NCBI GenBank assembly: GCA_937900755.1
Contig: CALCDN010000203.1
Coordinates: 1 to 18,546, forward strand
DNA: 18,546 bases
Direction of reading: 5' to 3'
Source: an uncultured Acetobacter sp.
Lineage (GTDB): Bacteria; Pseudomonadota; Alphaproteobacteria; Acetobacterales; Acetobacteraceae
The position numbers and the translations under genes are program-made. Below the pieces are notes generated by a model that did not search any database, had not been told where the DNA came from, and was given only the letters and a program-made list of their open reading frames with translations. Positions within the stretch are counted from its first letter, which is position 1. Each line of letters begins with the position of its first letter. This document shows positions 1 to 8,900 of this stretch, in pieces.

Positions 1-563
1 GCTATACATGGAACATGCTGGCTCTTACGCGCACGGTGGCGTTTGCGGGGTTTGGCAATACCCTGTCGAGCCATTACAATGGCGGCACGGCGCAGGGGTT
101 TGGTGAACTGGGCTACCGCTTCCATGCGCGTGGGGTTCTGCTGGAGCCATTTGGCAATGTGGCGTACGTCAATCAGGGGACCAGCCATTTCCGCGAACAC
201 GGTGGGGTGGCGGCGCTCCTTGGCAAGGCCACGGATGCCGGGGTTGCGTTGACCACCTTCGGGGTGCGGGCCTCATCCTCATTTCGGGCGTATGGGATGT
301 GGGTGACCCCCCATGCCATGCTGGGTTACCGCCATACTTTCGGGCAGAGGGTCGCCACCACGCATGAGACCTTTGCCATCGGATCGGGGGCCTATAGCAT
401 GGATGTCGCGGGTATTGCGCTCAGCCCTGACGTGGCGGTCATGGATGCGGGGCTGGGCATGGCACTGACGGACAGGGTGGAGATCGGTCTGTCCTACATG
501 GGGCAGTATGGCGGTCTGTTTACCAGCAACGGCGCGCATGGGCGTGTGACATTCCGCTTTTAA
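1..563 (+). CDS. Autotransporter C-terminal beta-barrel domain (3' part of a gene, 5' end outside the window)
   Basis: The reading frame is already open at the left edge (codons run from base 3) and ends at TAA 561-563, so only about the last 187 residues are seen. The sequence alternates aromatic and small residues as in outer-membrane strands. It contains the typical autotransporter-barrel stretch YTWN...GGTAQGFGELGYRF near its start, and it ends RVTFRF with the C-terminal phenylalanine that the BAM machinery recognises in outer-membrane barrels. The family inserts a 12-strand barrel into the outer membrane and carries a passenger domain to the cell surface; the passenger lies upstream and cannot be described. 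The ATG at 15 is internal to the barrel and is not a real start. Family assignment is confident; passenger function is unknown. Confidence 0.88.
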   Translation, partial: YTWNMLALTRTVAFAGFGNTLSSHYNGGTAQGFGELGYRFHARGVLLEPFGNVAYVNQGTSHFREHGGVAALLGKATDAGVALTTFGVRASSSFRAYGMWVTPHAMLGYRHTFGQRVATTHETFAIGSGAYSMDVAGIALSPDVAVMDAGLGMALTDRVEIGLSYMGQYGGLFTSNGAHGRVTFRF

Positions 564-911
564 AACGGTTTGTACTGGTGTGCGCCATGGGCAAGGCCAG
601 GCGGATTACGGCTGGCGCGCAGCCAAGGTAAAACTGGCATAACACTTTAGTTTTGCCTGTATGGGTAAAAATATCAACACATGAATGGCGTGCCCGTTTT
701 GCCTGATGCAGGGCCAAGGGGCTGTCATCAGGTGGAAACTGCTCTTTTTTATGGAATGGCCGCACTTTCAAGGGAGTTATTCCGCTTTATCACCCCTCTC
801 GGCCCGGACACTGGTTTATGTAAAGGAGCAGACCGTCTGTTTGGTTGTCGCAAGGATGTCCTGGGTCTTATGGTCCCGGTCCGGGTTGTGACGATTTTGG
901 AGTAAGTTTTT
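564..911. other. Intergenic region between autotransporter and dehydrogenase operon
   Basis: No convincing gene is seen: the two short plus-strand frames here (from about 681 and 685) have no family features. An imperfect inverted repeat lies at 626-635 / 649-658 (10 pairs including one G-U, 13-base loop). It may be the end of the autotransporter transcript, but no T-run follows it. The last bases (GGAGTAAG, 899-906) form the ribosome binding site of the next gene. I could not identify a -35/-10 pair with good spacing, although the operon promoter should lie here. Confidence 0.5.
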
Positions 912-1544
912 GTGACGCAGGAAAGACGCTCTTTGTTTGCGGGGTCATGGCGGGCATCGCCTCATGCCATCAGGTTGAACCAGTCCATGAGTCTGATGCG
1001 TCGTGATGTGCTGCTTTCAGGCATTGGCGCTCTGGCGGCATGGGGTGGGGCCAGTGCGGAGCCCGCGTTGGGGGGGAGCGCTCCCCCCGTTCCGGCGGTG
1101 GACCCGGGCCTTGCCCGGTTCATGGCTGTCTCCCATTGCCTGACGGACCGTACCGAACTGGACACGGCGGTGGGGGCGGCCCTGTACGCGGGCATGGTAG
1201 AGGCCACGCCCGAGCGCCGTGCGCAGGTTGCGGCCTTGTATGACCTGCAGGAAAAACATAGGCTGATTACTGCTTCCGAGCTGGCGAAGGCCGGGGAAAA
1301 AGCCGATAAATCCTTAAAAGATGCGATTCATGACATCATGATCGGCTGGTACCGTGGTGTTGCGGGGGGCAAGGTTGTCGTGTACCGCACCGCCCTGATG
1401 TTCGATATTACCAAGGATGCGATCTACCCCAAGACCTACGCTGCGGGGGGGCCATTCTACTGGACCACAAAACCGCCCGAGGTCGCGCGTCCGACCGGCT
1501 TGCCCGCTCTTTCGCCCTCGCCGTTTGTCGTGGAACCCACCTGA
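912..1544 (+). CDS. Small (gamma) subunit of membrane-bound FAD-dependent sugar/sugar-acid dehydrogenase, Tat signal
   Basis: A 210-residue protein of the gluconate 2-dehydrogenase subunit 3 / FDH small-subunit family. In this family the small subunit carries a Tat signal and escorts the folded flavoprotein, which has no signal of its own, into the periplasm. Seen here: twin arginines at residues 30-31 (MRRDVLLSG), a hydrophobic stretch, and a possible cleavage after ASA at 47-49. The mature part has the family pattern DAIHDIMIGWYRG, then a late YPKTYAAGGPFYW segment. The GTG start at 912 is chosen because GGAGTAAG lies 5 bases upstream. It gives an unusually long n-region of about 28 residues. 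ATG at 987 or 996 would place the twin arginines conventionally but has no good ribosome binding site. The large-subunit gene follows after 21 bases, so the genes are co-transcribed. Confidence 0.85.
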   Translation: MTQERRSLFAGSWRASPHAIRLNQSMSLMRRDVLLSGIGALAAWGGASAEPALGGSAPPVPAVDPGLARFMAVSHCLTDRTELDTAVGAALYAGMVEATPERRAQVAALYDLQEKHRLITASELAKAGEKADKSLKDAIHDIMIGWYRGVAGGKVVVYRTALMFDITKDAIYPKTYAAGGPFYWTTKPPEVARPTGLPALSPSPFVVEPT

Positions 1545-1565
1545 AGAACTGAAGCAGTCCAACCC

Positions 1566-3203
1566 ATGCCTTCTGACCAGAATCTTTCCGCTGATGTTGT
1601 TATTGTCGGGTCCGGCGTTGCCGGGAGTTCCATCGCCAACGAACTGGTGCGTGCCGGACTCTCTGTAATTGTTCTTGAGGCGGGTCCACGTGTGGACCGG
1701 CAGCATTTTGTTGAAAACTTTCGCAATCTCGAGAACAAGCCCTCCTATCAGGGGCCTTTTCCCAGCACGCCGTGGGCGCCCCATCCGCCCAACCAGATGT
1801 CTCCCAACAAATACCTCCACACCACCGGCCCGGATGCGGAAGCCTACCAGCAGGCCTACCTGCGGCTTATGGGCGGCACAACGTGGCACTGGGCGGGGTG
1901 TGCGTGGCGGTACCTGCCATCGGATTTTGAGCTGAAAACCCGGTACGGACAGGGGCGGGACTGGGCCTTGACCTATGATGATCTGGAGCCTTTTTACTAC
2001 CAGGCCGAGGTGATGATGGGGGTCTGCGGCCCGGACCCGAGCGTGGAGGACCTGGGGTCCCCGCGCAGGCAGCCTTACCCCATGGAGGCTCTGCCCCTGT
2101 CCTATGCGGGGGAGGAATTCCGCAAGCTGATTACCGAAAAAACACCGTGGCGTATCGTGCACGAGCCACAGGCGCGCAACACGCGCCCCTATGATGGGCG
2201 GCCGACCTGCGAGGGGCATAATAACTGCATGCCCATCTGCCCGATCGGGGCCATGTATAACGGCAGCTACTCCGTCTACCATGCGGAGGCCGCGGGGGCG
2301 CAGTTCATCCCCAATGCGGTGGTCTACAGAATTGAGCGGGATGCTGCGAATAAAAAGGTCACGGCGGTCCATTATTACGACCCGGACAAGGGGTCGCACC
2401 GTGTGAGCGGCAAATACTTTGTTATCGCGGCCCATTGTATTGAAACCGCCAAGCTCCTGCTCCTGTCCGCCGATGAGCAGAGCCCCGACGGGGTCGCCAA
2501 CAGTTCAGGCCATGTCGGCCGGAACATGATGGACCATACCGGGGTGCAGGTAACGTTTATCAGCGGGGACAAGGCGCTCTGGCCGGGGCGTGGACCGCTG
2601 GAAACCAACGTGATCGACAATTTCCGCGACGGGACATGGCGGAACGAGCGCGGGGCCTACCTTGTGCATATGGTGGATGACAACCAGGTCGATTTTGCAA
2701 CCCAGCTTGCCATTTCCAAAGGTTATGTCGGCCGGGAACTGGAAGAGCAGATCCGGTATCTGGCGTCGCACACGGTGCGCCTGTTCAGCCATAACGAAGC
2801 CCTGCCCGATCCTGAAAACCGCCTGACCCTGAGCAAGACGGAAAAGGACGCGCTGGGTATTCCGCACCCGCAGGTCTATTACAAGCTGCCGCAATACACC
2901 GTGCGCAGTTGTGACCATACGCGCAGTGTGTTCAAGCAGCTGATCCATCTGATGCACGGCACGGACGAGGAATGGACACCGGGTTACTTCCCGCAGGATC
3001 ATCCCTCCGGCAGCACCATCATGGGGGTGGACCCCAGGGACTCCGTGGTGGACGGACATTGCCGCACGCATGACCACGAAAACCTGTTTATTGCCAGTTC
3101 ATCTGTCTTTTCGACCGTGGGAACGGGGAATATCACCCTGACCGTGGCCGCCATTGCGCTACGTGTTGCCGATACGTTGAAAAAAGAACTGCTCCATGGC
3201 TGA
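1566..3203 (+). CDS. GMC-family flavoprotein large subunit of membrane-bound dehydrogenase (gluconate 2-dehydrogenase-like)
   Basis: A 545-residue FAD-binding GMC oxidoreductase. The dinucleotide-binding motif GSGVAG is at 15-20, followed by VLEAGPR. GGTTWHWAG is the conserved FAD-contact segment. The C-terminal GMC part has the predicted catalytic pair His479 (in DHPSGSTIMG) and Asn522 (in VGTGNITLT). Cysteines 215, 221 and 225 have the spacing of the three ligands of the 3Fe-4S cluster in related FAD-glucose and fructose dehydrogenases. The residue after the first, usually a second cysteine, is Glu216. There is no signal peptide, as expected when the small subunit provides export. The enzyme should oxidise a sugar or sugar acid in the periplasm and pass electrons via the iron-sulfur cluster to the cytochrome subunit. 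The overall text resembles gluconate 2-dehydrogenases most (WPGRGP; C-terminal ADTLKKE), but small local differences (MMDHTG, AAHCIET) leave the substrate uncertain. Its stop overlaps the next start by 8 bases. Confidence 0.9.
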   Translation: MPSDQNLSADVVIVGSGVAGSSIANELVRAGLSVIVLEAGPRVDRQHFVENFRNLENKPSYQGPFPSTPWAPHPPNQMSPNKYLHTTGPDAEAYQQAYLRLMGGTTWHWAGCAWRYLPSDFELKTRYGQGRDWALTYDDLEPFYYQAEVMMGVCGPDPSVEDLGSPRRQPYPMEALPLSYAGEEFRKLITEKTPWRIVHEPQARNTRPYDGRPTCEGHNNCMPICPIGAMYNGSYSVYHAEAAGAQFIPNAVVYRIERDAANKKVTAVHYYDPDKGSHRVSGKYFVIAAHCIETAKLLLLSADEQSPDGVANSSGHVGRNMMDHTGVQVTFISGDKALWPGRGPLETNVIDNFRDGTWRNERGAYLVHMVDDNQVDFATQLAISKGYVGRELEEQIRYLASHTVRLFSHNEALPDPENRLTLSKTEKDALGIPHPQVYYKLPQYTVRSCDHTRSVFKQLIHLMHGTDEEWTPGYFPQDHPSGSTIMGVDPRDSVVDGHCRTHDHENLFIASSSVFSTVGTGNITLTVAAIALRVADTLKKELLHG

Positions 3204-4569
3204 TATCAAACATATTTTCTGGTCCCTGCTGCTCGGGGGGGCTGTGCTGGGTGGGTTGCCCATCGCCTCCGCCCATGCCGAGGATGACGAGCAGGCCCTC
3301 ATGGCCCGTGGCGCGTATCTGGCCACGGCGGGGGACTGCGTGGCGTGCCATACGCGCCCTGGCGGCAAGCCGTTCGCCGGAGGGCTGGAAATTGCCACCC
3401 CCAAGGGCGCGGTCATTTCCACCAACATCACCCCGGACCCACAGAACGGCATTGGCGCATACACGCTCGATGACTTTGAAAAAGCCCTGCGTCGCGGCCT
3501 GCGCAAGGATGGCGCCTATCTTTACCCTGTCATGCCCTATGTGTCCTATGCCGGGCTGACGGACCAGGATGTCAGGGCGTTGTACACGTGGTTCATGCAT
3601 GGTGTGCAGCCGGTTGCGGAAAAGGTGCCGGAAACGCAGATAGGGTTCCCGGGCAATATCCGCATGTCCATGATGGCGTGGAACATGCTGGCGGAGAGTG
3701 AAAAGCCCGAAACGGGGGATTCCTCAACCTATGACAAGCTCCGCCGTGGCCACTATCTGGCGACAGCCCTTGAGCATTGCGGCACCTGCCATACGCCTCG
3801 CAACTTCATGCTGGTGGAACAGCAGGACCAGTATCTGGCGGGAAGCCAGTTGAATGGCTGGTTCGCGCCCAACATTACCCCCAGCAATACGGGCGGCATA
3901 GGGGACTGGAGCGAGGATGACCTGGTGGCCTACCTGAAGACAGGCCATGCCAAGGGGCGCAGTCAGGCGGCTGGTCCCATGGGCGAGGCTGTGGAACACA
4001 GCACAAGCCACCTGAGCGATGAGGACCTGCACGCCCTGGCGGCCTTTATCAAACAGGTACCCGCCCATGATGACGACATGGAACATCAGGCGCGGGACAG
4101 TTTTGGCACGGCCACCCAGGAGCCGGACCTGCGCTCGGGCGTGGTGCACCGGGTGGATGACCTGAACGAACTGGACGGACCAGCGCTATACGATGCAAAT
4201 TGCGCGGCCTGCCATGGCGCAAATGGCGCGGGGACCGCAGACCAGTATGTGCCTTCGCTGTACACCAACTCCGTTGTGGGGTCGGGTCGGACGGATAATC
4301 TGGTCATGACCATTCTTGAAGGGGTCAACCGTACCACGCCATCGGGGCATGTCAGCATGCCCTCTTTTGGCAGCCATTCCGATGTCCAGCGCCTGAGTGA
4401 TGAAGAGATTGCCAGGCTGGTCAACTACCTGACCATTCGGTTTGGAAGCGGCGATCATCACCTTACAGCAGAGCAGGTCGGGGTCATGCGGCAGCCGCCT
4501 CCCGTGCCTGCCGTGGCCCCTGCGGCCCCACAGGGTGCGGCCCAACCCGCGCCACCTGGGCATACGTAA
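3196..4569 (+). CDS. Triheme cytochrome c subunit of the membrane-bound dehydrogenase
   Basis: A 457-residue cytochrome with three CxxCH heme sites: CVACH 48-52, CGTCH 195-199 and CAACH 336-340. Each is followed by a plausible axial methionine region (PVMPYVSY, AAGPMGE, VSMPSFG). The N-terminus is a signal peptide with likely cleavage after AHA at 26-28. In this enzyme class the cytochrome takes electrons from the flavoprotein and reduces ubiquinone at the periplasmic face of the inner membrane. The ATG at 3196 lies inside the end of the flavoprotein gene (8-base overlap), which suggests translational coupling. The C-terminus (from about 433) is a proline- and alanine-rich tail with no obvious hydrophobic anchor, so membrane attachment may be through a surface helix or through partners. 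The gene order small-large-cytochrome is that of gluconate and 2-ketogluconate dehydrogenases, not of fructose dehydrogenase. Confidence 0.93.
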   Translation: MADIKHIFWSLLLGGAVLGGLPIASAHAEDDEQALMARGAYLATAGDCVACHTRPGGKPFAGGLEIATPKGAVISTNITPDPQNGIGAYTLDDFEKALRRGLRKDGAYLYPVMPYVSYAGLTDQDVRALYTWFMHGVQPVAEKVPETQIGFPGNIRMSMMAWNMLAESEKPETGDSSTYDKLRRGHYLATALEHCGTCHTPRNFMLVEQQDQYLAGSQLNGWFAPNITPSNTGGIGDWSEDDLVAYLKTGHAKGRSQAAGPMGEAVEHSTSHLSDEDLHALAAFIKQVPAHDDDMEHQARDSFGTATQEPDLRSGVVHRVDDLNELDGPALYDANCAACHGANGAGTADQYVPSLYTNSVVGSGRTDNLVMTILEGVNRTTPSGHVSMPSFGSHSDVQRLSDEEIARLVNYLTIRFGSGDHHLTAEQVGVMRQPPPVPAVAPAAPQGAAQPAPPGHT

Positions 4570-4578
4570 AGAGCCCTG

Positions 4579-4608
4579 ACCCGTGGTCGGCTAGACCACG
4601 GGTTAAAA
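4579..4608 (+). terminator. Hairpin terminator after the dehydrogenase operon
   Basis: A perfect 9-bp stem CCCGTGGTC (4580-4588) / GACCACGGG (4594-4602) with a 5-base loop starts 10 bases after the cytochrome stop. It is extended by one further A-T pair and followed by TTAAAAATCATTT. The T-run is weak, but stem and position fit rho-independent termination. Confidence 0.72.
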
Positions 4609-4961
4609 ATCATTTAAATTCATATCATTAATAAAAACCATCCTGCCGCGCCCCGTTTTCCCCCTGGTTTTTGGGGCCAATGGGGTAGGTAGCGTTTGGT
4701 CGTGGTTGACGAACACTCTATGCTAAAAGAGCATAAGAAGGTAATTGGAAACGCATGGAACCAGCCTGGTTGGGTTGGGGGCAGGGTAAAGCCACCAAGG
4801 GTGCGTTGGTCAGGTGGCTTGCATGTTGCGGCGTCTCTCGCCGATATTGGGTGTCAGTGATTTTGGTTGGGGGTTCTGGGTATGGTCGGCTTGTCAAAGC
4901 GGGTAGAATCGTAACAAACTAAAATTATTTATTGTTTGGTCAGGTCTTTAGGAGATTTCCC
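4609..4961. other. Intergenic region upstream of the 188-residue protein
   Basis: No gene is seen. A small perfect hairpin TATGCT / AGCATA (4719-4724 / 4730-4735) is present. A weak sigma-54-like site, TGGCTT-N5-TTGC (4815-4829), has correct GG-N10-GC spacing but two mismatches in the -24 box, 133 bases before the start codon. No convincing sigma-70 promoter was found. AGGAG at about 4950 is the ribosome binding site of the next gene. Confidence 0.4.
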
Positions 4962-5528
4962 ATGTGGGAAAACCCAAAACACATTATTGTTCCCGTGTTC
5001 TTCAATTACCGTGGAACAGCGCTCTTTCACGATGACCCCGTCAAGGTGAAAGCCACGCCTAATGGCCTGCAGAAGTTCATGGGGCTGTTCAGCCAGAAGT
5101 ACCTGCCCGTAGACGAAATTCGCTATCAGAAGCATTTTTACTATGGTTTTGAATTCAACCCGCGTGAGGTCAAGGCGACCCAGTGCCTGATGGGGGGCAT
5201 CTTTGACTTTTTCCATGCCCGGGGGCTCACGTTCAACTACCCGGATATTTCAAACCGCAAGGGCACGGAAATCTGGATAGGCGAATACAAGTGCCATCTG
5301 TTTGATATTATGGCCGATATCAGAAACCCGCATCTGTGCGATTTTGGCTATTTTGACCCCAAGACAGGCAATGTCATGCTTGATGACAACATACGGCGTA
5401 CCGATGGCCAGCATAAATCGACCGATCTGTCCCGCCGTCTTGTCCGCGACAGTTTTCTCAACGGGAAAATCCTGACCAGCTACATCAAGGTCATGGAAAT
5501 GCCCAAGGAGAAAACCCCGGAAGCCTGA
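4962..5528 (+). CDS. Unrecognised 188-residue cytoplasmic protein
   Basis: I do not recognise the family. The frame is open from TTG 4932, but ATG 4962 is preferred because AGGAG stands 8 bases before it and the first residues (MWENPKHIIVPVFF) look like a natural N-terminus. The product has no signal peptide or membrane segment and is rich in aromatic residues (FFNYRG, HFYYGFEF, FDFFHARG, GYFDPKTG). It has only scattered cysteines (TQCLMG, EYKCH, HLCDFG) without a metal-site spacing that I can name, and a basic, lysine- and glutamate-containing C-terminus. Codon usage matches the GC-rich neighbours. It stands alone between two intergenic regions of 390-400 bases, so context gives no function. 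That it is a real gene is supported by length, ribosome binding site and codon use. Confidence 0.72.
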   Translation: MWENPKHIIVPVFFNYRGTALFHDDPVKVKATPNGLQKFMGLFSQKYLPVDEIRYQKHFYYGFEFNPREVKATQCLMGGIFDFFHARGLTFNYPDISNRKGTEIWIGEYKCHLFDIMADIRNPHLCDFGYFDPKTGNVMLDDNIRRTDGQHKSTDLSRRLVRDSFLNGKILTSYIKVMEMPKEKTPEA

Positions 5529-5931
5529 CGCATCCCTTTATGGGGTGTGCGGCACGGAACAACCGGCAAGGTCAGGCATGGTTCGCGTGAGCACACGTGC
5601 CTGCGGCGTTGGCCACGCGGTTTTTTTCTCCACGTCCTGGGCCCGCGGATAGCCTGCAAGGCGGATGGCGGGGCCGTTGCGAGGAACGTGTTCATGGCAA
5701 GGCGGCGTGGTTGTGTAAAATGCACGCGAACCTGCTCTTGGCCGTAAAAAAGTATCCGTGTTTAAAGTCAAATCATATACAATAATCAAATAAATTATAT
5801 TCATTTAATATCGTCTTTGTTGTATAAAATCTTCTCATTTTAGGAGTAGAAAGCACCACAAACGCCCTTCGCGCTTGTGGAACACAGCACGGTATAATTT
5901 TCAGGCGTAATGGAAGGGTTTGGTCTGTTTT
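5529..5931. other. Intergenic region upstream of the c-di-GMP gene
   Basis: Short open frames on both strands in 5538-5804 show no family features and are judged non-coding. The left half is GC-rich and the right half (about 5750-5850) is AT-rich. A candidate promoter and inverted repeat occupy 5856-5898 (separate entry). There is no clear terminator for the upstream gene; a weak stem with G-U pairs lies at about 5529-5549, without a T-run. Confidence 0.45.
5856..5898 (+). promoter_or_regulatory. Candidate promoter with an inverted repeat over the -35 region, upstream of the GGDEF/EAL gene
   Basis: A perfect -10 hexamer TATAAT lies at 5893-5898, 33 bases before the preferred ATG. No -35 match is found at 16-18 bases upstream. 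That position is instead filled by an inverted repeat, CCACAAACGC (5856-5865) / GCGCTTGTGG (5871-5880), with one mismatch and a 5-base spacer. This arrangement fits an activator- or repressor-controlled promoter. The regulator is not known. Confidence 0.45.
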
Positions 5932-8900
5932 ATGGGGAATACAACAAATCCGGATTTAGTGCATAGGCTTTATCGCGCTCTGCTCAATACTGCGGATGCT
6001 GTATTGCAGGCTACGACCGAAAGCGAAATGTGCGATAAAACGTGCTCCGATCTGGTGTACGATGCGCTTTTTCAGGCGGTTTGGATTGGTCGCAAAAATG
6101 AATCCGACACGTTGCATATTCTCTCCTGCATGGGGGCGGGAACTCAGGGGATAGCCAACCTGAAATTCAGTTTTGACGAAAATGCTCCCCAGTTTCCCGT
6201 AGCGGTGGAAGCATGGGACAGGCAGACCCTGGTTTATAGTAATGACGAACTGAGCGAGCAGAAAAACACACCGTGGTATGACTTTCTGCTTCGTAATCAA
6301 TGGCGTGCCGTGCTGGCCGTTCCCATCTGGCGGGGGGGCGTGTGCTGGGCGGTTATCTCTTTTGTGTCCGCCAGAACAGACATGTTCGACGAGCAGTGTA
6401 TTGGCCTGTGCCAAAAAGTGGCGGAACTGCTGGGCCATGCGCTGGATAAGCTGGATGGACAGAAAAGGCTGGAAAAACTCCAGAACGAGGAGGCACGGCG
6501 CGCACGGCATGACCCGCTGACGGGCCTTCCCAACCGGTTGGCGCTTGAGGAATATATGCCACAGGCCATGGCCCGTGCGGTTCGTCAGGGCTGTTCGGTG
6601 GCGGTGGGCATGCTGGACCTGGATGATTTCAAGCAGGTCAATGATGGATATGGGCACGAGGCCGGTGACCGGCTCTTGCAAACACTGGGGCGTCGTTTGC
6701 AAGAGCATGTGCGACATACGGATTATGTGGCCAGGCTGGGTGGTGATGAGTTTGTCATCGTGCTGGAACATCTGGACCCGCTCCTGCAGGTAACCCAGGC
6801 GACCAAAATATTGGACAATCTGCACAAGGCGGTGGAGACGCCTTTCTCCATTGGGCATGACGCCTTTGCCATGGTTGGCATGACCCTGGGCCTGGCCCTT
6901 TACCCGGTTGATGGGGAAGACCCGGACACGCTTTTGCGGCGGGCGGATGCCGCCATGTATCTGTCCAAGCAGAACAAGGCCAGCCGCAAGAACTGGTGGT
7001 GCATGGCCAGCAATGCCCGGCAGTTGCCTGCGGAAGAGGCTGTGGAGCAGATTGCGTTCAACCCCTATGGCCCAGAAGCGGCGGAACTGCTCACGCGCGC
7101 CAAGAGTTTTCTGACACGCATACGGCAGAACTTTATCGAGTGCTTCTATGACAGTCTTGCCAAAATGGATGATGCTCAAAGTGTCCTGTCTATTCTGGCG
7201 CCAGAACAGCTTGAGAAACTCAAGCACCAGCAGGCCGCACATCTGGACTTTTTGCTGGGGGCTCAAACACAGCGGCAGGATATTTTGCAACTGGCAGGCC
7301 AACTGGGCACCATTCACACATTATGCGGTATTTCTCCCGCCCTTTTGGGGGAGGCATATAGTATTTACAGACGCCTGTTGATTGACAGCCTGGATAAAGC
7401 CCTGCTGCGTGCGTACGATCGGTACCATATTCTCCTGACGACCGAAATGCGCCTCCAAGATGACAAAGGCGCGCAGCTTGCGGCAGGCCAGCAGGTTGAG
7501 GAACAATATTTCTCCCTGCTGTCCACACGTCTGCCGGTTGCGGGGTGCGTGTGGCCCGATGTGAGCGGGCAGGGAGTGGAGGCGCTGGGCAAGCTGCCTG
7601 GCATCAGGGCGGTTCTGCTTTTTCGCATGAACCCGGCTGGCGAACTGGTGGTCGAGCATAGTGGTGGCAGCGCGGGTGCTCACTTGACAAATACGTTGAA
7701 GCAGAAAATCAGCCAGCCGGTTGTCAACGCCCAGTCCATTTTTGGAAATACCGTGACCGGCCTTGCCTGGCGCACACGACAGCAGCAGACCTGCGCTTCC
7801 TACTCGACAGACCCCAATGCCGCGCCCTGGCGCGGTATGATGGAGACATTGGGCATATGTTCGTCCATCAGTATTCCCATCTCCATGGAGGAAGAGCAGG
7901 TTGCGGTCGTGCTGGCTCTGTTTGGGGCGTATCCCAATCAGTTTGAAACACAGCGGATGCAACAGTTTGCCCGTAGCCTGCAACATCGCTGGGAACAGAT
8001 GTGGATGCGGTGCTGCTTCCAGCGTGGCTCCGCGGTGACCGAAGAACAGTCCTGTTATATACGCGACAGGCTGTTCAGCGATGGACTGCGCATGTACGTG
8101 CAGCCTATTGTCAACTTACGCACAGGGGTGCTGCTCGAGGTTGAAGCGCTTGTCCGTATTCAAGATACAAATGGCGCGATTATAGAGCCCGGCAGTTTTC
8201 TGTCCCTGCTGGGACAGAACGAGTTGGACAGGCTGTTCCATATGGGGCTGGAGGACTGCCTGACCCTGCTGGAGCAGTGGCAGAATGACGGCCAGGTTAT
8301 CAATCTGGCCATCAATATGCCGCCAACCTACCTCCTGAATGAGGATGGACCCGCCTGGGTTGCGGGCGCCCTGCAACGCCATGGCATCCGCCCCGAGCAA
8401 TTGACGGTTGAACTGCTGGAAACCCAGATGATCGACCCGACCATACAGGACATAGCGATCCAGAAGTTCAAGGCGACGGGTGTTAAAATCGCTATTGATG
8501 ACCTGGGCTCCGGTTATAGCAACCTGTTGCGTCTTTCCTCCCTGCCGTTTGATATCATCAAGGTCGACCAAGGGCTTTTGCGCAATATTCGCACAGCGCC
8601 ACTCCAGACATTCAGCATGGTCAAGTCCGTGTTGGACATGGGGGCGGATTTTCATGAACTGGTTATTGTGGAGGGTCTGGAGGATGATGATGTTATCGAA
8701 GCCATCTATCATCTTGGCTGCCGTTATGGTCAGGGCTATGGCATTTCACCCCCCATGCCGCCAGAGCAGTTCGCGCAGTGGTATGCCGCGTATCGTGTAA
8801 AGGTGCATGCCTGTAAACATGCAAAGGAACTGGTGAGTGACCTGGGTGTGCTGGCCTACCATTGGATGTCCACTCGCGGTGGGCAGAGTGCCAGCAAACA

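Noticed and set aside
681..905. Short plus-strand frame of 74 codons before the dehydrogenase operon
   Set aside because: No family features, overlaps another frame, and covers the expected promoter region.
4815..4829. Sigma-54-like site TGGCTT-N5-TTGC before the 188-residue protein
   Set aside because: Spacing is right, but two positions of the -24 box mismatch and it lies 133 bases from the gene; such matches can arise by chance.
5538..5804. Short frames on both strands between 5538 and 5804
   Set aside because: No ribosome binding sites or protein features; composition shifts from GC-rich to AT-rich inside the frames.
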